NCBI GenBank assembly: GCA_024291935.2
Contig: CM044321.1
Coordinates: 58,708,985 to 58,772,984, forward strand
From: Okapia johnstoni
Taxonomy: Eukaryota; Chordata; Mammalia; Artiodactyla; Giraffidae
Direction of reading: 5' to 3'
DNA length: 64,000 nt
The stretch's first letter is position 1. Each line of letters begins with the position of its first letter. Below are positions 19,776-31,100 of this stretch, piece by piece. The translations under genes and the position numbers were made by a program. The notes under the pieces are model-generated. The model saw nothing but the letters and a program-made list of their open reading frames with translations, was not told where the DNA came from and made no database searches.

Positions 19776-21776
19776 TGATAAAAGTAATGCAAGAATATAT
19801 GTTTATTGTTAAAAAATACATTTTCCCTTCTGCAAATCCTCCACTTTTAGAATTCTGGTTCTAATTCTACTCCTTGTGTCATCCCCTTGAACATGCTCCC
19901 TTGTTCTTCTGGATCCCTCAAAGCAACTCTACTACTTCCCACAGCTAAAAGGATTGAAAGGAAAGATAGACTCCCCATCACAGAATATTTGAAGTGGTTA
20001 CTCACTAGGCCTGTCCATGCATATTAAAATTCTCTGAGTTGTTATAGCAGCTGTTGCAACTGAAAATAATTCAGCAACTAGCACCATTTTCTGTGTAGTT
20101 TATGGGCTCAGGAACAGTCCAGAAGCGCTGGTATTTGAGTTACCGTTAGTCTGCCCAGCCCATCTCCACATGTCACAGGCTGGTAATTTGATCTACAGCT
20201 CCCTTGAAGTGAGTTTGCATTAAACACAGAAAGCTCTTTTTTTTTTTTTCTCCCTTTTTTGCCAAACATTAAATGGACTTTTATGTGTGTCCTTTTTTCC
20301 CCTTGCAAAATCATGATTTGATTCAACAAAAATATTACACACCTTCCTGAGGGTTTCGTATCCTTTTCCCATGGCCGCACATTTTCTGCAGCTGCCTGCC
20401 CTCCGTCACTAAAAGGCCCGGGTACCTAAGACGGGGAGAGACTGGCTTTGAATACAGCTGGGCCTAAGAAAACACAGACAGCAGTGAGAAAAAATATCTT
20501 CCGGTGACCTTTCCTTTCAAGACTCAGGAAGTCAGCTGCTTCTCAGTGCTCTTATCATTGCTGCGAAGGTTTGATTTTTCCAGTGTCCAGTGGTGGTTTT
20601 CCAGGCAAATGAGAGCCGAAGCTGAAAGAGCCCCCTGTTTTTGGAGAACTGAAGGAGACTGCCTCAGGATGGAAGCAGTCCCACCTGGCCTCTCCTGACC
20701 ACCTTCCGGCAGCCAGGGCCAGGGCCGTGTCTGATGATGGAGACGTTTGGAGTCATTTCAGCAGTGGCAGCTCGCACTGTGCTCATTCCATCTGCTGATA
20801 TGCAGATTGTGGTGGGTGGGGCGAAGGCGGGTGATGCCATTGACTCACCACCTTGCAACAGGTAGCCGGCTTTCCAGCTACTTTGCATGATATCCAGACT
20901 CCCTGGCAGAAATGTTGATGGTTAACAGAGCCTGAGGCGGCACCTCTGAGTTCAGTAGCTTCCAGTTTTTAATGATACCCTAACTAACGGTTGAAATACC
21001 TAAGATAATAGTAGCCACAGTGATGTGCTATTTTGGGTTACTGAAAACTGAAATTCTTTTTTTTATATCAGTAATGTGAGGAGTCTTGTCTATCTAATCA
21101 GCCAGTTAGTTGTACTACAAGGAGAGATTAAATATCTGTCTTCAGAGTCACTGAGTTCTTATAACATTTTAAGTTAGAAATCCAATACTTTCTTCCCCAG
21201 AGACATATAAACTTATTTGGTCCAAGTTTGAGGATGCCAGAAGTCATTGCGGTTTAGATGATACCTATTTATGATTGACACAAATAAACAGTCACAAGTG
21301 TACAGAATCTTGAGTTGTGGGATCTTGCTGTCTGTCTGAAAGGCTGTTGCATAAATCAGAAATTTGTGCTTGTCTGGGGCACCCAAGGGGAGAGAAGTGG
21401 GGGGTTTAGATTAGGATGGATGAATTGAAGGGTTTAAGCCACATTGCACACTATACCCCAATACACAAAAGTACCTACTTTTTGATTTTTCAGAACAGAA
21501 ATTGATTATGAAGAAGGGGAGGGAAAGAAAAGGAAAGAAAGAAAAAAATCAACTCAGAAAACCAACCAAACAAAAAACCCAGCCATATATATATATGTAT
21601 ATATTTTCCATTTCAGTACTTTAATAATATTTTGAGCATTTGCCTCTACTGCCTGGTAGGCAGAGCTCACTCCAGAGTAAAGGGTCTCTTCCTGGTAGGA
21701 CCCATTTATAGCTCCCAAGGTCACTGGCATTGTTCCAGTGTAATCCCCTTGCCAGTTCTGTGCGGGGGCATTTTCC
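19776..21776. other. Unique sequence, about 2 kb, no gene recognised
   Basis: No named repeat covers this stretch. 20380-20940 is GC-richer and unique. There are T/A runs at 20237-20252, a purine-rich tract at 21510-21545 and a short TA tract at 21583-21605. Confidence 0.5.
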
Positions 21777-21931
21777 CTATAGCCCTGCTGCTGCTGCTGT
21801 TGCTAAGTCGCTTCAGTCGTGTCCGACTCTGTGCGACCCCATAGATGGCAGCCCACCAGGCTCCTCTGTCCATGGGATTTTCCAGGCACTAGTACTGGAG
21901 TGAGGTGCCATTTCCTTCTCTATAGCCCTGC
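21777..21931 (-). mobile_element. BovA monomer SINE with 12-bp target-site duplication
   Basis: CTATAGCCCTGC occurs at 21777-21788 and 21920-21931. Between them lies an antisense BovA unit: a CTG-rich tail, TAAGTCGCTTCAGTCGTGTC, and a body ending at GCCATTTCCTTCTC. It is a single BOVA2-type monomer. Confidence 0.88.
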
Positions 21932-22655
21932 AGTCCCTGTCTTTCTTGTTGACAGAATGGTTCTTGTGCCTGGCATTTTGTGCCTCTCAAGGTGCAGGAG
22001 GAAGATGTCTAGATTCAACCCGTCTCTGCATTGCTGCAGCCCCCCACACCCACTCATTTCATGGATCCAGGAGGCCATCCCAAGAGAGTGCACCAAACGG
22101 TCCACTTGGTCCAACCAGATATTTGATTAAAATATTAATTTTGTGATCATGTCAATGAAAGTGTATGAGACATCGTGAGTGATGTGTGAAAGTCACTCAG
22201 TTGTGTCCAACTCTTTCACACATTAACTGGGTCCTAACTGTGGAACAGACAAGTCTTTGGCTTTGAACTCAACTCTGCAAGATGATGTCCCCCAGGAAGG
22301 TTTGCTTGTGCCTTGACTCTTGAGAGCCAACAACTGAGGGTAGGTTTTTCTGAAACTCTCCTTGGGCAGAGCTTGGAGGTCAGGCTCAGTGATCCTGGCC
22401 TTGCTCATGCCCTTACCAAAACGGAGAAGACAGGTTAGAGGCTCTCCTAAACGCTTAATGGAATTTTGGGATAAAATATTTCTTTAAAAGGTTAAAAAGT
22501 CTTTATAAGGGAGGACTTTCTGGCCTTCCTGTGGAAGATGACCAAATACTTATTAAAATATTCCCATTTCTGGTAAGTTAATCAATCTCCCCAAATATAT
22601 AACAGGCCTCCCGTGATCAAAGTCTGGATCCAAACTTGCTCAGAACAATTTTATC
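21932..22655. other. No gene; a possible SINE scrap
   Basis: 22186-22217 (AAAGTCACTCAGTTGTGTCC) matches about 30 bases of an antisense Bov-tA body. Otherwise unique. Confidence 0.4.
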
Positions 22656-22659
22656 TACA

Positions 22660-23210
22660 GAAAGAACTCACCTACATCAAATGGCAAGGTTGTAACCATA
22701 TACACAAGCAGACTGCCACAGATGTAGGAAACAAGCTTATGATTACCAAGAGGGAAGGAGTAAGGATGGGATGAGTTAGGAGACTGGGACTGACATATAT
22801 ACATAGCACAGGGAACACAGTGCTCTGTGGTGACCTAAATGGGAAAGAAATGTAAAAAAGAGTGGGTACCTGTATATGCATAGGGGCTTCCCAAGTGATG
22901 CAGTAGTAAAGAATTTGCCTGCCAGTGCAGGAGATGCAAGAGACTCAGGTTCAATCCCTGGGTTAAGAAGATACCCTGGAGGAGGAAATGGCAACCCACT
23001 CTAGTATTCTTGCCTAAAAAATCCCAGAGGAGTTTGACAGAGGAGTTTGGCAGGCTACTGTCCGTGGGATCACAAACAGTTGGATCCAACTGAGTGACTG
23101 TGCGCGCATGTATATGTATAATGCATTCACTTCTCTGTATAGCAGAAACTAACACAACATTGTAAAGCAACTATATTCCAATAAAAATTAATTAAAAAAT
23201 AAAATACATG
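22660..23210 (+). mobile_element. L1 3' end, sense, split by a SINE
   Basis: Ruminant L1 3' UTR: 'acagatgtaggaaacaagct', 'gctctgtggtgacctaaatg', then after the SINE 'agcagaaactaacacaacat' and AATAAAAATTAATTAAAAAA. It is the same family as 60085-60462. Confidence 0.8.
22871..23120 (+). mobile_element. Bov-tA SINE inserted in the L1 3' end
   Basis: The SINE body is at 22883-23108 and starts GGGGCTTCCCAAGTGATG. TGTATATGCATA (22871-22882) and TGTATATGTATA (23109-23120) form an 11-of-12 target-site duplication in the L1. Confidence 0.88.
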
Positions 23211-23754
23211 TGACAATTAGATAATAAGAGAGAAAAGTACAATTGGATAATAAAAGAAGAAAAAAAAATGGAGGAAACTGCACAGCCCCAGTTTGCAGTT
23301 TGCTGTGGGAAGGAGTAGCCTCCAGTCCAGATTCTATAGTATGAAGTCAGATAATTCAATGACAATAATAATTTTATTAATAGGTGAAGCTTAAGGGAAG
23401 TTTATAGCTTTAAAACAGGAAATGGAAAACAATAAGTAAGAAACTATAAAATAAATTGAACACACAGCTTTCTGTTACATTTTATACCCAGTGGTACCTA
23501 GCATTTACTTTAGGAAATGACAGACTTATTTAGAAGTCTGGCAACTTCTAGAATCTCTCTCTCTCTCTTTTTATTTTATTGAAATGTAAGTGGGAGCAAT
23601 GCTGGATACACTTAGGGCTTATTTTTTAAATTTCTTTTTGAGTTGCTAATTAGGGAGTGTTAGTATGTGTCTAAGTTTGTTTTTCCCTTTAATATTTACA
23701 TGCCATGTTATGGCAAAATAAATCTTTATTGTGAATTTATATCTGGGTATTATT
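23211..23754. other. No gene; (CT)n repeat
   Basis: Unique AT-rich sequence with a (CT) tract at 23556-23570. Confidence 0.5.
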
Positions 23755-23985
23755 AGCCGTGTTTTATTAAATGATTATAGTGAGCCAGGCCCTGTATTAA
23801 ATACCACAGTGCTTTAGCTTATTTAATTAACATTATGATGTGGGTACAATTATTACTTGCATTTTACAGATGAGGAAACTGAGGATCAGAAAAGTTAAGC
23901 AACTTGCCTAGGACACAGCTACTAGCAAGAATTGTACTGGAAACTCAGATCTGACTGTCCCCAGAGCCCAAGCTCTCAATCTATT
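23755..23985 (-). repeat. MIR SINE, antisense
   Basis: The clearest MIR in the window: GCATTTTACAGATGAGGAAA, then CTGAGGATCAGAAAAGTTAA, CAACTTGCCTAGGACACAGC and 'ccagagcccaagctctcaat', in reverse-complement MIR order. Confidence 0.8.
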
Positions 23986-24620
23986 TTTCCTAACTCTTAG
24001 TCTATATCATGACTTTCACAGTCTGAAATTTGGGAACTCTTGGGGAGCCATGGGACAATGTTTAAGAAATATTTAAGGGTGCTGTATACACTGCAACTCC
24101 AATATTAAATCATAATTTCTTTTAAACAAAATTTCTTTAAAATAAATGAAAGAGAATTCTCTGACTAATAAACTAACAAACTGCTAAACTCCAAACTAGC
24201 TGAAATTGTCATGTGCTATTTCTCCACCTCCTTTCCCTGGACTTCAAGGACTTTAAAAATGTCCTGCCTGCCCTCAAAATTAGAGAACTCTGAATTTCAG
24301 CATTGCTGGTGTGTGTGTGTTATCTGAATGGTAAGGGTCAGGGTGTAGGGGGAAGATGATAGGAATTGTAGTCTAAAGAAAATCAGGGAGTCCCAGTGAC
24401 CCCATTTCCTTACCGTCTCAATATTCTCACTTTTAATGGAAATGATATCAATACCTATGAAATCAGAGTGTTGTTAGCATTAAATTAGACAATGCATGCG
24501 AGTGAAATTTATGGGTTACTTATTTTAGATGTAGTGAAGGTCTCCTTCCCTGTTTGACAACGTGTAGGCTGGTACTTTACCATCGTCTGTTTCTAAGATC
24601 TGTTAAAGTCATTTTTTTCT
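23986..24620. other. No recognised gene
   Basis: Unique sequence with a short (GT)6 at 24309-24320. Confidence 0.5.
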
Positions 24621-24639
24621 GGGAGTGTTCTATTCGTCA

Positions 24640-25145
24640 GGATCTTGGCAGGAAACAGATGGTGCATTCATGCTGGGAAGAGTTTAATAAAAGGACTGTT
24701 TACAAAAGTGTATGCTGGATTTAGAAAAAGCACCAAGGGACAAGGGACCTCTCAGTACCCCAGTGGGGCGCCATTACCTATGCTAGGTTTGAAGAGGCAA
24801 GCAGAGGGAGTGTTTATCAGAGCCTGGAGATTTTGGAGAAAGCCACCTGGCAAAAACTATGGCCTTTGGTGGAGTGATGCAGTCAAGCCACAGAAACCTA
24901 CCAGAGAGAGATCTTGGGAAAAAAATTTCCTGACCTCACATTTGTCCCTTGCTTTGATCTCTTGCAGGTACTCACACTGGCAGAATCCAAATGGAAGCTG
25001 GAAAGGAAGGGTGCCCTTGATGTGGTCCAAACAGGTCAGCCCCCAGGGCAGAGAGCAGGTGGAGAAGAGTGGAAAGTGGATCTGGGTAACCAGAAGGTAT
25101 GGAGCATGGCCTCATGGTTTCTCAAACATGTTAACCAATAATCTC
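24640..25145 (+). repeat. Unnamed old interspersed repeat
   Basis: 'ggaaacagatggtgcattca', 'tttacaaaagtgtatgctgg' and 'ccagggcagagagcaggtgg' occur in the order of a widespread mammalian repeat I remember but cannot name. A 173-codon open frame (24645-25166) crosses it and looks fortuitous. Confidence 0.45.
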
Positions 25146-25169
25146 TATCCCTTTGGTCAGATTTGATTG

Positions 25170-25844
25170 AATCAATGGTGATGCAGAAATTATGTTGTCT
25201 GCCTCCCCTTCTGTATCTTCTCCACATTTAGAAGTGTTTACTCTTCACTTCCAAGCTGTCTTGTGTTCTTTCATTCCTCTAAATCTTCTTGTGAAAAAAT
25301 TAACACGAGAAGTTAATTCCCACACTTAAATGTCTTATGCCTAATTATTGTTTGTTAAAATGCATACTGATTTTGACTCCTGGGATAGCTAAGTTGCTAC
25401 CAGACTGACTTCATATGAAAAATGCAAAGAACTACCTGAAGGCCCTGGAACACTAGTCCATGGAGATTATGGAGGGTGGTTGGCATTTGATGAAAGGACA
25501 AAACAAGGAATTCCTTCCTTTATCATTTTTTTTTTTTTAGCTAGAGAATTGGCTGTGGACAATGTCCATAGCTTTTCTGACCTAAAGAACTAGGGAAAAG
25601 TGTTGAGAGCATCTATAGACATCGAAAAGTGAGGGGGGGAATCTCCAAAAGGAGAGAGCCAGAGAGGACAGCCCCAAATTTTGTATATAAACTTCCCCAA
25701 TTCCTGGTTGATCCCTGAACCATGAATGTATGTGTCAGACTACAAGCAGCTCAGCAAAGGGTCAATGAACTAAACTCAAGATACGAGGTATTGCCCAAGA
25801 AACAGAATACTTTTTTTTTTTTTGGCAATATCGCCAAAACAAAA
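25170..25844. other. No recognised gene
   Basis: Unique sequence with T12 near 25528-25539 and T13 near 25811-25823. Confidence 0.45.
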
Positions 25845-26220
25845 ATATCATACTCTTTGAGAGATGCATAATAGAATTCAGAGTTCTCCTGAGCAATCAT
25901 CCACTGTGCCCAGGATCCCATCCAAAGGTGTGCTGTACTTAGTCGCTCAGTCATGTCCGACTCTTTGTGACCCCTTGGACTGTAGCCCGCCAGGCTCCTC
26001 TGTCCGTGGGACTCTCCAGGCGAGAATACTGGAGTGGGTGCCACTTCCTCCTCCAGCCGTCCATACTTGACACACAAAGAGCGAAAACGGAGTTCTTGAC
26101 CAATTCTCTATTATATTGAGAAAATATAATCAATATAGATCAATCCTGAGGTGACTCAGAATTATCAGACGTAGATTTTAAGGCAGCTGTTCTAACAATA
26201 ACTTGGGGAAATTTTATATC
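25845..26220 (+). mobile_element. Possible old L1 fragment around a SINE
   Basis: 'gaattatcagacgtagattt' and 'taaggcagctgttctaacaa' resemble an upstream region of old L1M elements. The left half is weak. Confidence 0.3.
25931..26056 (-). mobile_element. Bov-tA SINE, partial
   Basis: Antisense BovA body (AGTCGCTCAGTCATGTCCGA to CCACTTCCTCCTCCAG). The tRNA-like end is missing. Confidence 0.88.
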
Positions 26221-26221
26221 T

Positions 26222-26762
26222 ATAAGGGCTTGTATTAGAAAAGAAGAAAATGATAAACTAATGATCTAGGATATGGACTTCCTAGGTGGCACTAGTTGTA
26301 AAGAGCCTGCCTGCCAATGCAGGAGAGGTAAGAGACCCTGGTTCGATCCCTGGGTTGGGAAGATCCCCTGGAGGAGGAAATGGCAACCCACTCCAGTATT
26401 CTTGTCTGGAGAATCCCCCTGGACAGAGAAGCCTAGTGGGCTACAGTCCATAGGGTTGCAAAGAGTCAGACATGACTGAAGTGACTTAGCACAAGGTACC
26501 TTAGAAATTTAGAAAGGTAGAGCAAATTAAATCCCCATTCAGTAAAAAGATGGAACTAATTAAGACAGCAGCAATCAATGAAGCTATGCTGGTTACAAGA
26601 GATGCACTTTAAAGACAGATTAAAGTTGACTTTTGAAAAGATAAAGGAAACTGATAGACCCATAGCTAGACTGATTAAGAAATAAAGAACACAAATTACC
26701 AATATCAGGAATGAAAAAGAGGATGTAACTGCAGATGCCATGGAGATAAAATAAGACAATAT
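26222..26762 (+). mobile_element. L1 ORF2 fragment split by a SINE
   Basis: The sense sequence before (26222-26274) and after (26507-26762) the SINE encodes L1 ORF2-like peptide. The frame near 26625 includes ETDRPIARLIKK and then ITNIRNEKEDVT, typical of the ORF2 region between endonuclease and RT. Stops are present. Confidence 0.65.
26275..26495 (+). mobile_element. Bov-tA SINE with intact B box
   Basis: Sense SINE starting GGACTTCCTAGGTGGC. The Pol III B box GGTTCGATCCC is intact at 26340-26350. The BovA body ends TGACTGAAGTGACTTAGC. Confidence 0.92.
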
Positions 26763-27294
26763 GCTGACTCCTCTCTTCCTTTGTGCTGCTGGGCCCTCGG
26801 AAGCCAAAGTGCCTTTCGGTAGTCAGAACTGTTAGTTCAGTGGGACTCTTGCTGTTTGCCTTCTGACAAGAAAGTACCCTTCAAGGGCCAAAGGCTTCAA
26901 CTCTCAGAGCCCAGAATTTTGGGGAAGGGAAGGACCTTTGAAGTGATATCAAATGAGGTCTCTCTGGTTTCACCCCTTGGTTACACATTTGGAACACAGA
27001 AACATTTCAGAGCTTTTTGGTTGTGGATATTTGGGTACAGGAGTCTTGTCATTGAGAATTCTACTTTGAAATCCCTTCCATAAATACTGATCCGTCTTCC
27101 TCACCACTGTGACCTGATTTCCATCTCTTTTTCCGTGCTGCCATTTAACACAGCTCAAAACAGACCCTTTGCTTAAATAGTTTATCTACTTACTTCTCTA
27201 TCACTTCTGGAGGGGAGAAACGGAGTGGAGTGGGAGAGAGAACTGGCTTTATGTGCACAAATATAGTTAATGCTCACTACATTGCTTGCTCCCC
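26763..27294. other. No recognised gene
   Basis: Unique, moderately GC-rich sequence. Confidence 0.5.
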
Positions 27295-27600
27295 TGTGTT
27301 TCCCAGTCGTCTTTGCAGTTAGTCATGGGCCATGTGACTGGGCTATGTGATTAGTTCGGCTCAATGGACTGTGGGTGGATCTTCTGAGGTGAAGCAGTTA
27401 AGAGCCAGTGTATCTCCTCCATGGTGCTCTTGCCTTGGTGTGGCAACTTTGGAGGCCACATGTTAGAGACTGCAGCAATGAGTTTAAAGAAGCCTACCGG
27501 TACTATCAACTAAACCTTTATTGCGCTAAGCTTCTAAGATTCTGGTTTATTTGTTGTGAGTGCAAGTGCTAATTACCTTGATTAATAAATATACTCTCTC
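27295..27600 (+). repeat. Unnamed mammalian repeat, copy 2
   Basis: Shares TGTTTCCCAGTCGTCTTTGC, 'gggccatgtgactgggctat' and a 'taagcttctaagattctgg'-like end with the repeat at 8895-9249. An old, diverged copy. Confidence 0.45.
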
Positions 27601-28464
27601 CACACCCACCAGTCAGTCAACATTTTAGGACCCTAATCGTAAATGTGTTTATTCTCAGAAAAAGATTGGTCAGTCAAAACTTTATTTGCGGTTGCATGCA
27701 CTTAGCATTATGGTAGGTGTTCCACTATTGAGTGCCCACTCTGGGTAGGTGAAACCCTCTTTCCTGTGGCTGTGGTGTGGCCTTTCTTGCCCAGATAGAG
27801 GTTCAGATATTTTGAAAGCATGCCAGGTCCAGCTTTATTCAGTTCTTACCAGGGCTTGGTGAAGGTTATAACCTGCCCAGATATGCAGAGAATGTACAGT
27901 GCTACACATTAAGGGTTCTTCTCTGGCCGACTCTCTAACCCCTTCTAAATTCCATTCCTTAACTGGAACATCACCAGTTAATCTCTTAATGTATGTGCAC
28001 ACAGCAGATTTCTTACTCTGTATTTTCTATGTAGCCATGAGTGTTAATGCTGTCATAATAGCACCTCATTTAGTTATATGAGTCTTGGGGTTAATTTATG
28101 TGTGGTGCCTACTGTGGTCTTTGGTTCTTCCTTTAGTCTCTGTCTTATCAGTTGAGATGTCTTTCGCTTTGCAGCCACACTTTGTGGCCTCATCCTGACA
28201 ACTCTTCCAATTTCCTCTGTATCCTGTTATTAAATAAAAGTTAACAATTCTATAATCAGACCAGTAGGATCCAGCAGCAGGCACAGATACCGGGCGATTT
28301 ACAGGTGTTATTTTGTGTCCCACTGTGAAGTAGACTTTTTAAAATTCCCTCTTTGAAGATGAAGAAATGGAAGTTCAGTGAAGACTCAAGAGAAATGTGA
28401 TTCTCTTAGATACAGTCTAGGTAGAGAAATAATATGGGTATGAGAGAAGTTTTTACTAGCAATA
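27601..28464. other. No recognised gene
   Basis: Unique sequence. The 75-codon minus-strand frame at 28096-28323 shows no family resemblance. Confidence 0.5.
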
Positions 28465-30070
28465 TTTATATGCTATAAACAGGTAAATCTTGCTAAGAGA
28501 AATTAGAGAGGACCTAAGAAAATGTGGATATATATTGAATTCCTGGACTGGGAGACTCAGTATTTTTAAGTTGTTAATTTTCCCGAAATTTATCTATAAT
28601 TCAAAGCAGACTTGTTTTAAGTATAAATAAAGAAGCTGATTCTAAAATTCATGTAGAAATGCATGAGACTCAGAATAGTCAAACAACTTTGAAAAAGAAC
28701 AAAGTTGGAGGACTCACATTATCTAATTCCAAGACTTACTATAAAGCTACTATGATCTGGATAGAGTGGTAACGGTGTCAAGATGGACAAATGTGTCAAA
28801 GGATATAGTGGAAAAACAAATCCACGTGTATATGGTCCATTGATTTTTGATAAAGATGCCAAGGATTCCGTAGAGAAAGGGAAGCCTTTTCAACAATTGC
28901 TGCTGCAACAATTGGATATCCATATGCAAAAAAAGAAAAAACAAATCTTTGATCTGAATCTTGCAACATATACAGACCAAAAAAGGATCATAGACTTAAA
29001 TGTAAAATCTAAAAGAATAGAATTTCTGGAAGGAACCATTAAAGAAAATCATAGTGATCTGATATTAGGCAAAAACTTCTTAAATTTCATATCAAAAGCA
29101 TGATCCATAAAAGAAAAACATAAAAAGTGGACTTCACCAAAATTAAGAACCTCTACTCTTTAGAAAAAGACTGTTCGGAGAATAAAAAGACTAGCTATTG
29201 GAAGAAAATATTTACAAATCACATATATAATAAAAGATTTGCAAACAGAATACATAAAATAGTAAGAGAAAAAGCAATCCAGTTAAAAATAGGCAAAAGA
29301 TTTGAACCTGACACTTTACCAGAGAAAACATACAGCTGGCAAACATATATACTAAAAATGCTCAATATCAAGATTTGTTATGAGCAAATTAAAACCATCA
29401 TGAGATACTGTTACATACCAATTATTAATAGAATAAAGATTGACCATGCTAAGTTGAGAATATGGAGCAATGGAGAACCTTCTTACACTGATGGTGGATA
29501 TGTAAATTGTGCAATCATTTTGAAATATAGTTTGTCAGTTTCTTTAAAAGCTAAGATATACCGACTATATGACCAGCCATTTTACTCCTGGGAATTTACT
29601 GAAGAGAAATGAAAGTATTTGTCTATACAAACACTTGTACATGATTAATCATAGCAGCTTTATTATAAAACACAAAAGTCAACTCAAATGTCCATCAATA
29701 GATGAATGAACAAACTATGGTATATCTATCTATACAATGGAATGCTTAGCAATAGAAAGGAATGAACTATTGATACATGCAATGTCATGAATGAAATTTG
29801 AAGTAACAGATAAAAATGAGTCCATACTGTATAATTCTATTTGTATAAAAATCTGGAAAACTCAGACTGATCCATAGTCACAGAAAGCAGATAGGTGGTT
29901 ACCTGGAAACGTGGCAAGTAGGGAGTGGTGGGAGGGAAGGATTACCAAGGGGCTTCAGGAATCTCTTGGGGGTGATGGATATGTCCATTACCTTGGTTGT
30001 GGGGACAGTTTCACAGGTGTATAATATGTCAAAACTTATCATATTGTACATCTTAAATATGTGCAGTAGC
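28465..30070 (+). mobile_element. L1 3' half, sense (L1MB-like)
   Basis: The largest continuous L1 piece, about 1.6 kb. It covers the C-terminal third of ORF2 and the 3' UTR. Recognisable blocks include 'acaaagttggaggactcaca', 'caacaattggatatccatat', 'caaatgtccatcaatagatg' and 'ggtggttacctggaaacgtg'. Frames at 28783-29103 and 29127-29612 are ORF2 C-terminal remnants with an intervening stop and frameshift. The 5' end is truncated. Confidence 0.8.
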
Positions 30071-30129
30071 TCACTTACACACCCATAAACATGTTAAGAT
30101 GACAATAACATAGGGAATATTTATTGAGA

Positions 30130-30330
30130 GGCAGGAGGTGATAGTGGAGAGATTGAGTTCTGGAGCCAGAATGCCTAAAGTACCAATTCTGGCTTTTCCA
30201 CTTATTAGTTGTATGACTTTGGATGGGTCAACTCTGGATTTGTTTATTAATATATACAATGGAGAAAGTTCCTGCCTGGTGTTGCTGTGAGCATTGTTAA
30301 CTTATTAATGGAAAGCCCCTGTATCCCCTG
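30130..30330 (+). repeat. MIR SINE, sense
   Basis: TTGAGTTCTGGAGCCAGAAT, then 'ttccacttattagttgtatg' and ACTTTGGATGGGTCAACTCT follow the MIR order. Confidence 0.7.
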
Positions 30331-30359
30331 CAATATAGGAAGTATTTAACAAAAGTCAA

Positions 30360-30530
30360 GAAATCATGTGCTGGGCACTATGCTGGATGCTTTATAAGAA
30401 TTATATCATTTAAACTTCATAGTCCTGTGAGTACCAATATTCTTATTTTACAAGTGAGGAAACTGAGGTACCAAGAGGATGTATAACCTTGCATAGGAGG
30501 CAAGTAACAGAATCTGGCTTTGAATAAAGG
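30360..30530 (-). repeat. MIR SINE, antisense
   Basis: GTGCTGGGCACTATGCTGGA, ATTTTACAAGTGAGGAAACT and a 'ggcaagtaacagaatctggc' block. It faces the MIR at 30130. Confidence 0.72.
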
Positions 30531-30734
30531 CAGTCAACTTCTGCACATTTTTAATCCTACAAAAAAGTTGTAACAGATGAGGCACTGACTCAAGTGCTAA
30601 TAAGAAGGTTGTCCAGACACTGCCTCTGTTTTCTAGGACATTATTATCTGAGACATGTAAGACTATTGAAGACCGACATGTTTGGGCAGCTTTCTGTGAG
30701 CTCTCCATGTAATTCCTCTTGGCAGCTGCTCCAT

Positions 30735-31100
30735 GCTCGCCAAACCTGTTTATTTGTCCTGGGCACATGGTCAAACTGTGTTTCCTGGTCCTCCTGTGTC
30801 TGTCGAGGTCATGTGACTAGTTCTTGCCAATGAGATTTGAGCAACACTGGTGGTGTCACTCCTAGGCCAAGGCAGGCAGGAATGGGTGGGCTTTTTCTAT
30901 CTCCAGTCTCCCTTTTGCCATCAACTAGTATGTTTTTAAGGTGCTAGAGCCACAACGTTGGGAGGAGCCTGATTTCTGAAGAAACATCTGAAGCCATGTT
31001 CTCACTGCTGAGCTGCAATGAACCACTTTTGCTGTGTTAAGCCACTGACACAAAACCCTGTTGGCTTTTGCTGTGTATGCTCCCTGTTTCTTGGGGCTTC
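30735..31100 (+). repeat. Unnamed mammalian repeat, copy 3
   Basis: Contains 'ggtcatgtgactagttcttg', CCAATGAGATTTGAGCAA and TGTTAAGCCACTGACAC, the same block order as 8895-9249 and 27295-27600. Confidence 0.45.

Noticed and set aside
21785..21805. An expandable CTG repeat
   Set aside because: It is the short CAG tail normal for BOVA2-type SINEs, read antisense.
24645..25166. A host gene of 173 codons
   Set aside because: No domain, no splice context, and the DNA looks like an interspersed repeat.
26275..26495. tRNA gene at the B box
   Set aside because: The B box belongs to the tRNA-like head of a Bov-tA SINE; there is no cloverleaf with an acceptor stem and anticodon arm.
29127..29612. 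161-codon Lys-rich gene
   Set aside because: It is the C-terminal part of a decayed L1 ORF2; the surrounding DNA follows the L1 order.
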